From assembly GCA_965277275.1 (NCBI GenBank), contig CBDICG010000001.1, positions 1 to 64,000 of the forward strand: DNA of 64,000 bases, read 5' to 3'. The notes under the pieces are model-generated. The model was not told where the DNA came from, did no database searches, and saw only the letters and a list, made by a program, of their open reading frames with translations. Positions 60,106-64,000 of this stretch are shown here, piece after piece. The DNA is from HLUCCA09 sp965277275 (lineage in GTDB: Bacteria > Pseudomonadota > Alphaproteobacteria > Rhodobacterales > Rhodobacteraceae). The translations under genes were made by a program, and so were the position numbers. Positions within the stretch are counted from its first letter, which is position 1. Each line of letters begins with the position of its first letter.

Positions 60106-60561
60106 TCAGCGCCTCTGGTTGAGCGCCACCGTGCCGAGCGCGAGATCCGGCAGGCCCTGACCGCGTTCCGTCGTCAGCATCAGCACCGCCGAGACGACCT
60201 GGGGCAGAACGAAGGCCATTGCCAGGGAGTAGAGAAGGGTGTGGGCCGCAGCGTCCCCCAGCGCGAAGCGTTCGCCGCGACCGGTGCGAAATTCGATGCC
60301 CATGAAGCGCATCCCCCACGTTGCCGAGCCGCGCGAGAGCGTGACCGTGCGGTAGGCGAAGGAAAGCACCAGCCAGAGCAGCGGCAGAAAGAAGATCGCG
60401 GTGAAGAGCGTCAGCGGGATCGCGATCAGGGTGAACGCGAGAATGATGGTGCTGTCGATCAGCCACGCGACAAGGCGCTTGGCAGGCACACTGGCGTAGA
60501 ACGCGGCGTCGCGCCTGGGATCGGGCAGGTCCGGGAAGTCGTTGATGTCCATGGGTGTCAT
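60106..60561 (-). CDS. RDD-family membrane protein
   Basis: A 151-residue protein: RLVAWLIDSTIILAFTLIAIPL supplies the RxxAxxxD element and the first membrane segment, a second segment spans about 56-72, SRGSATWGMRFMGIEFR carries the conserved TxGMR-like turn, and a third segment is near 112-132. RDD proteins are small membrane proteins of mostly unknown role. The first ATG overlaps (ATGA) the end of an upstream open frame running through the 27-base repeats; an ATG three codons later is also possible. Confidence 0.85.
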   Translation of the reverse strand: MTPMDINDFPDLPDPRRDAAFYASVPAKRLVAWLIDSTIILAFTLIAIPLTLFTAIFFLPLLWLVLSFAYRTVTLSRGSATWGMRFMGIEFRTGRGERFALGDAAAHTLLYSLAMAFVLPQVVSAVLMLTTERGQGLPDLALGTVALNQRR

Positions 60562-60952
60562 ATCGGGTTCATCCGGTCGCGAACAATGGTGGTGGCGCCG
60601 TGATCCGTCATCTCATTGCGGATCGGGCCGAAGGGGATGGGTTTGGCAGATCGGGCAGGGCATTCCGGTCTGTTCGGAGTACGCCCGGGCAAACCGGGCT
60701 GTGAGTGGTCGATCCGATAGGGCCGGATCATGCTTGCGCTCCAATCGGGCGGGATCTTGCTGGCGGACTGATCGGATAGAGCAGTGCTAGCGATCCAATC
60801 GGGCCGGATCGTGCTGGCGGCCTTTGCGGGTCGGCTCGTACTGGCGATCCAGTCCGGCCGCTTCGTGAGCCCGTCTGGCGCGGATCGGCTGGTGAAACCA
60901 TCGCGGCCCGGCGAGGGCCGGGCCGCGGGTTGGCTGGGGCGTTGCGCGCCGG
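60562..60952. other. Intergenic region between DUF2852 and RDD genes, mostly tandem repeat
   Basis: 391 bases without a recognised gene. The main content is the 27-base tandem repeat (60684-60899). A minus-strand frame open through the repeat encodes a nonapeptide repeat of the type RPDWIAS and ends with an ATGA overlap on the RDD start. I see no start codon with a ribosome-binding site, so it is not called a gene. Confidence 0.5.
60684..60899. repeat. Degenerate 27-base tandem repeat, about eight units
   Basis: Units begin at 60711, 60738, 60765, 60792, 60819, 60846 and 60873, with a weak one at 60684. The best-conserved pair (60738 and 60792, 31 bases compared) differ at only a few positions around CCAATCGGGC and TGCTGGCGG. 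Alternate units resemble each other most, giving a 54-base super-period. The period is a multiple of three. Confidence 0.8.
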
Positions 60953-61429
60953 TCAGGCGGGGGCTGCACCGCTCTGGGGTGCTTCGGGGGCGCTGTCCGT
61001 GCCGGGGGTCGTCGCGCTGGTGTCCTGGGTGGCGCGCGACTTGGCACGGTCGTCCATGAAGGCGTCGAATTCGGACTTGTCCTTCGCGGCGCGGAGCCGC
61101 TCGAGGAACGCCTGGAAGGCCTCCTGCTCTTCTTCGAGGCGGCGCAGCGTGTCGGCCTTGTAGGCGTCGAACGCGGTGTTGCCGGAGGAGGTGCGCACCG
61201 GGCTGCCATAGCTGGACCGGATGCGAGCGGGGCTGCATTTGCCAGAGAACATGCGTTTGCTCCAAATCATGTAGGCGAGAAGGGCGAGGCCAATCGGCCA
61301 GAAGACGATGAAGCCGACAACCATCGCGGCGATCCAGGCGCCTTTGCCACGGTCGTCGAGCCATGCTTCGGCGCGGCCAAACCACGATTGCGCGGGTTGT
61401 GCGGCAGAGGATGCGTGGACGGGGGTCAT
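60953..61429 (-). CDS. DUF2852 family membrane-anchored protein
   Basis: A 158-residue protein: GKGAWIAAMVVGFIVFWPIGLALLAYMIW gives one or two membrane segments (about 29-58), then a helical charged part FDAYKADTLRRLEEEQEAFQAFLERLRAAKDKSEFDAFM and a disordered Pro/Ala tail. This arrangement matches DUF2852, small proteins common in alphaproteobacteria. The ATG at 61427-61429 has GGAG six bases upstream, better than the ATG four codons earlier. Two palindromic boxes lie just upstream. Confidence 0.85.
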   Translation of the reverse strand: MTPVHASSAAQPAQSWFGRAEAWLDDRGKGAWIAAMVVGFIVFWPIGLALLAYMIWSKRMFSGKCSPARIRSSYGSPVRTSSGNTAFDAYKADTLRRLEEEQEAFQAFLERLRAAKDKSEFDAFMDDRAKSRATQDTSATTPGTDSAPEAPQSGAAPA

Positions 61430-61450
61430 GTCGATCTCCATGTTGGGTTA

Positions 61451-61472
61451 TGTGAATGCTTTTCACATTACA
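61451..61472. promoter_or_regulatory. Candidate regulator box 1 upstream of DUF2852 gene
   Basis: TGTGAATGCTTTTCACATTA contains TGTGAA/TTCACA arms and AATG/CATT arms. It closely matches box 2 at 61510-61531 over about 18 bases. It lies 22 bases before the chosen DUF2852 start, in an AT-rich island, so it could be a repressor site for that gene. The regulator is unknown. Confidence 0.5.
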
Positions 61473-61509
61473 CCAGATGGGGAGGTGTGGGCTTGCGTTC
61501 AATCATGTA

Positions 61510-61531
61510 TGTAAATGTTTTTCACATTTAC
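61510..61531. promoter_or_regulatory. Candidate regulator box 2 upstream of DUF2852 gene
   Basis: GTAAATG and CATTTAC are perfect 7-base inverted arms around TTTTTCA (61511-61531). The sequence repeats box 1 with a 59-base offset, so the pair may bind the same protein cooperatively. Confidence 0.5.
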
Positions 61532-61540
61532 TTGTTAAGT

Positions 61541-61565
61541 ATCTGATTGGATATCAGATTTTTTT
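61541..61565 (+). terminator. Orphan intrinsic terminator on the plus strand
   Basis: ATCTGAT, loop TGGAT, ATCAGAT, then six T bases form a plus-strand Rho-independent terminator. No plus-strand gene ends here: the genes on both sides are on minus. It could close a short plus-strand transcript beginning near 61450. In the minus direction the hairpin is preceded by A and not followed by T, so it is a poor terminator for the YbaK-family gene. Confidence 0.6.
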
Positions 61566-61569
61566 GCTC

Positions 61570-62040
61570 TCAGACCGTGAAGTCGGCCTTTTTGGCCCCC
61601 GTGATACGCTGGATGTCCGGCGCGGTGGCGGCAAAGACGTGGCGCGGTGTGCCCGCAGCGGCCCAAACTGTATCAAACGCGAAGAGGCGCGGGTCGATGA
61701 AGGCGGCAACCGCGCAGAGATGCCCAACGGGCGAAACGCCGCCGATGGCGAAGCCGGTCTCGGAGCGGATCCGCGCCGCGCCGGGGCGCTCGAGCGGTTC
61801 GCCGGCCAGCGCCTCGGCCCTGGTGCTCTCGACCTGGTTCGAACCGGCCGTCACGAAAAGGTAGATGGCGCCCGACTCGCACCCCGAAAGGAGCACGGAC
61901 TTCGCGATCTGGTCGACCGTGACCCCAAGTGTGGTGGCTGCGGCCTCGGCGGTTGTGCAATCGCCCTCCATCTCGATGACGGGCGTGTCGAGCGCCGCTG
62001 CTGCGAGCGCGGCTTCGACGCGTTTTCGGCTCTTGCTCAT
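61570..62040 (-). CDS. YbaK/EbsC-family protein (aminoacyl-tRNA editing domain)
   Basis: A 156-residue single-domain protein: RVEAALAAAALDTPVIEMEGDCTTAEAAATTLGV, QIAKSVLLSG with the conserved lysine, YLFVTAGSNQV, GFAIGGVSPVGH and FAFDTVWAAAGTPRHVF. The family hydrolyses wrongly charged aminoacyl-tRNAs (Cys-tRNAPro in YbaK). The ATG at 62038-62040 follows GGAGAG; the longer frame upstream lacks support. Divergent from glnE with a 149-base gap. Confidence 0.92.
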   Translation of the reverse strand: MSKSRKRVEAALAAAALDTPVIEMEGDCTTAEAAATTLGVTVDQIAKSVLLSGCESGAIYLFVTAGSNQVESTRAEALAGEPLERPGAARIRSETGFAIGGVSPVGHLCAVAAFIDPRLFAFDTVWAAAGTPRHVFAATAPDIQRITGAKKADFTV

Positions 62041-62189
62041 GGCTCTCTCCAAGCGACGAGGGTAGTACTTTGGGTCCGGGGCAGGCGTGCCACGGGTCAA
62101 CGGGCACCGCTGCGGTGGCCAATCGGCGGAACACATACCGCGATCGGGCGGCAGTTGACAGCTCGGCCCAAGCGGGCGTCTATCCCGGA

Positions 62190-64000
62190 ATGTGGACCAG
62201 CGAAGCTCTCTCCTTTTCCGAGGCTATCTCGCGACTGCCGCTGCCCATGGATGCAGAGGCCGGGGCGGAGGCCGCGCAGGCCGTCGCGGTGGGTGCGGGC
62301 ACGGTCGCGGACGTGCTTGTCGGCGCGGCGGGATCGTCTTTCTACCTGCGTGTTCTCATGGAGCGGGAGGCCGAATGGATCGCCGGTGCGCTGGAGCGCC
62401 CGCCCGCGACCATTTTGCCGGAGCTGATTGCGGCGACCGAAGCCGCGGGCGACGGCACGCTCGCCGCGGATCTGCGGCAGGTCAAGCGCCGCCTTGCGCT
62501 CTATGCGGGGCTCGCGGATCTGGCCGGGGTGTGGCCCCTGGAGGCCGTCACCCATGCGCTCACCGCGTTTGCGGATGCATCTGCAGGGCGCGCGCTTTCG
62601 GGTGCGCTCGCGCCGTTTCTTGCGCGGGGCAAGGTGCCCGGACACGGGTCGAAGGACCTCGCCGACGCGGCGGGCATGATGATCCTCGCGATGGGCAAGA
62701 TGGGCGCCTTCGAGCTCAACTATTCGTCGGACATCGACCTGATCGTCCTTTTCGATGACAGCCGGTTTTCGCAAAGCGACGCCGGGGAGGCGCGCAGCGT
62801 CTTCGTGAAGGCCACTCGCAAGGCGATGGCGCTTTTGCAGGAGCCGACCGGAGACGGCTACGTCTGGCGCACGGATCTGAGGCTCAGGCCGGATCCGTCT
62901 GTCACGCCGGTCTGCGTCGCGATGGAGGCGGCGGAGCGCTACTATGAGAGCCTCGGGCGAACATGGGAGCGCGCGGCGCATATCAAGGCGCGCCCCGCGG
63001 CCGGGGATCTGAAAGCCGGGGAAGGGTATCTGGAGCGGCTGCGCCCCTTCGTCTGGCGCCGCCACCTCGACTACGCGACGATCGAAGACACCCACGACAT
63101 GCGGCTGCGGATCCAGAAGCACAAGGGACTGCATGACGAGACCCGGCTGGAGGGGCGGGACCTGAAGCTGGGCGTTGGCGGGATCCGGGCGATCGAGTTC
63201 TTCACGCAGACACGCCAGCTGATTGCGGGCGGGCGGGACCCGGACCTGCGGGAGCGCGGCACGGTGGCGGGCCTCGCCGCGCTCGCCCGGAAGGGCTGGG
63301 TGCCGCCGGACGTCGCCGAGGCGCTGACGGGGCACTACCGCGCGCTGCGCGAGGCCGAACACCGGGTGCAGATGGTGGCGGATGCGCAGACGCACACCCT
63401 GCCGGGCAATGCCGAGGGCTTCGACAGGCTCGCGCGGATGTGTGGCGAGGCCGATACGGCGGCGTGGCGCGCGGCGCTCTCGGAGCGGCTGGAGGACGTG
63501 CACCGGCTCACCGAAGGCTTCTTTGCGCGCAGCGACGGGATGCCGGCGGCGGCCACACCCGCGAGCGGGCCGGACGAGCCCGAGATCGTAGCGCGCTGGC
63601 GGCACTATCCCGCACTGCGCTCGAAGCGGGCGCAGGCGATCTTCGAGCGGGTGAAGCCGGATCTGCTGGCCCGCTTCGCCGCGGCAGACCGCCCCGACGA
63701 GGCGCTGTCGGCCTTCGACGGTTTCCTGTCGGGCTTGCCGGCGGGCGTGCAGCTCTTCGCGATGTTCGAGGCCAATCCCCAGTTGCGCGCGCTGATCGTC
63801 GATATCGCTGCTGCGGCCCCCGCGCTGGCACAGTACCTGTCGCGCAATGCCAGCGTGCTCGAAGCCGTCGTGACAGGCAGCTTCTTTGCGCCATGGCCGG
63901 GCATGGCGGCGCTGACTGAGGAGCTGACGCGCGCGCTCGCGGCGCAGCCGGATTACGAGGCACGGCTCGACGCGGTGCGCCGCTGGGCCAAGGAGTGGCA
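62190..64000 (+). CDS. glnE: Glutamine synthetase adenylyltransferase / adenylyl-removing enzyme GlnE (3' truncated by window edge)
   Basis: The frame runs open from the ATG at 62190 to the window end, 603 codons, about 60 percent of a typical GlnE. Seen: N-terminal nucleotidyltransferase domain with MGKMGAFELNYSSDIDLI (residues 168-185, metal-binding D181 and D183), LRPDPSVTPV, RTWERAAHIKARP, LKLGVGGIRAIEFFTQT, and the beginning of the second half (YPALRSKRAQAIF, LSAFDGFLSGLPAGVQLFAMF). It controls glutamine synthetase by adenylylation in response to PII. The start lacks a strong ribosome-binding site; no better start is visible. Confidence 0.94.
   Translation, partial: MWTSEALSFSEAISRLPLPMDAEAGAEAAQAVAVGAGTVADVLVGAAGSSFYLRVLMEREAEWIAGALERPPATILPELIAATEAAGDGTLAADLRQVKRRLALYAGLADLAGVWPLEAVTHALTAFADASAGRALSGALAPFLARGKVPGHGSKDLADAAGMMILAMGKMGAFELNYSSDIDLIVLFDDSRFSQSDAGEARSVFVKATRKAMALLQEPTGDGYVWRTDLRLRPDPSVTPVCVAMEAAERYYESLGRTWERAAHIKARPAAGDLKAGEGYLERLRPFVWRRHLDYATIEDTHDMRLRIQKHKGLHDETRLEGRDLKLGVGGIRAIEFFTQTRQLIAGGRDPDLRERGTVAGLAALARKGWVPPDVAEALTGHYRALREAEHRVQMVADAQTHTLPGNAEGFDRLARMCGEADTAAWRAALSERLEDVHRLTEGFFARSDGMPAAATPASGPDEPEIVARWRHYPALRSKRAQAIFERVKPDLLARFAAADRPDEALSAFDGFLSGLPAGVQLFAMFEANPQLRALIVDIAAAAPALAQYLSRNASVLEAVVTGSFFAPWPGMAALTEELTRALAAQPDYEARLDAVRRWAKEW

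Overview
The window is one continuous stretch of a GC-rich alphaproteobacterial chromosome, most likely Rhodobacterales (Roseobacter/Rhodobacter group). The reasons are: a DUF2484-type small membrane gene between murC and murB; an FtsZ ending in the alphaproteobacterial tail IPAFLRRQAN; an aglEFGAK alpha-glucoside locus; the late-cobalt-insertion chelatase subunit CobT; an Ate/Bpt N-end-rule transferase; and small families such as DUF2852. No rRNA, tRNA, CRISPR array, phage or insertion sequence was seen.

Layout. 1-5171: lower cobalamin pathway, with a truncated cbiZ converging on cobC-cobD (minus), and cobU-cobT-cobS divergent on plus. 5411-10585: a compact minus-strand chemotaxis-type operon (STAS, CheY, CheA, CheW, CheR, CheY, and a small helical protein with a DxxxQ motif), without CheB or a receptor. 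10775-21170: an alpha-glucoside locus, with lacI-type regulator, GH1 glucosidase and glucokinase on minus, and the aglE-F-G-A-K importer plus GH13 alpha-glucosidase on plus. 21252-28258: a coiled-coil hypothetical, guaB, truA, carB, and an AT-richer HEPN-like gene tucked behind carB. 28600-31321: a sterol-desaturase-family hydroxylase and an exported protein of 18 MORN repeats. 31552-35946: nadE, then three translationally coupled paralogous membrane proteins with low-complexity glycine-rich segments. 36225-47478: division and cell-wall cluster ftsW-murG-murC-DUF2484-murB-ftsQ-ftsA-ftsZ-lpxC, with no ddl at its usual place. 47595-54027: bamD, recN, an FAD-linked oxidase (minus) and a ClC transporter. 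54600-62040: a mostly minus run of DUF427, aminopeptidase P, cobaltochelatase CobT, Ate/Bpt, RDD protein, DUF2852 and a YbaK-family protein. 62190-64000: the N-terminal part of glnE, cut by the window end.

How genes work together. CobC/CobD/CobU/CobT/CobS build the aminopropanol arm and nucleotide loop of B12, CbiZ salvages cobinamide, and the distant CobT chelatase subunit serves cobalt insertion. AglE-F-G-K import alpha-glucosides, AglA hydrolyses them and Glk phosphorylates the glucose, probably under the adjacent LacI-type regulator; a TTGACA/TATCGT promoter with an overlapping palindrome lies in front of aglE. The peptidoglycan and divisome genes form one long plus-strand unit with several stop/start overlaps, ended by a strong terminator after ftsZ; lpxC has its own leader with a perfect 14-bp palindrome.

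Most worth a second look: the three-paralog membrane operon with a hexapeptide minisatellite upstream of ftsW; the DxxxQ protein coupled to cheY; the HEPN-like gene next to a 21-bp inverted repeat; a dispersed GGTATTT...GAAG intergenic element seen four times; the AT-rich island at 61451-61565 with two related palindromes and an orphan intrinsic terminator; and a 27-bp tandem repeat upstream of the RDD gene.
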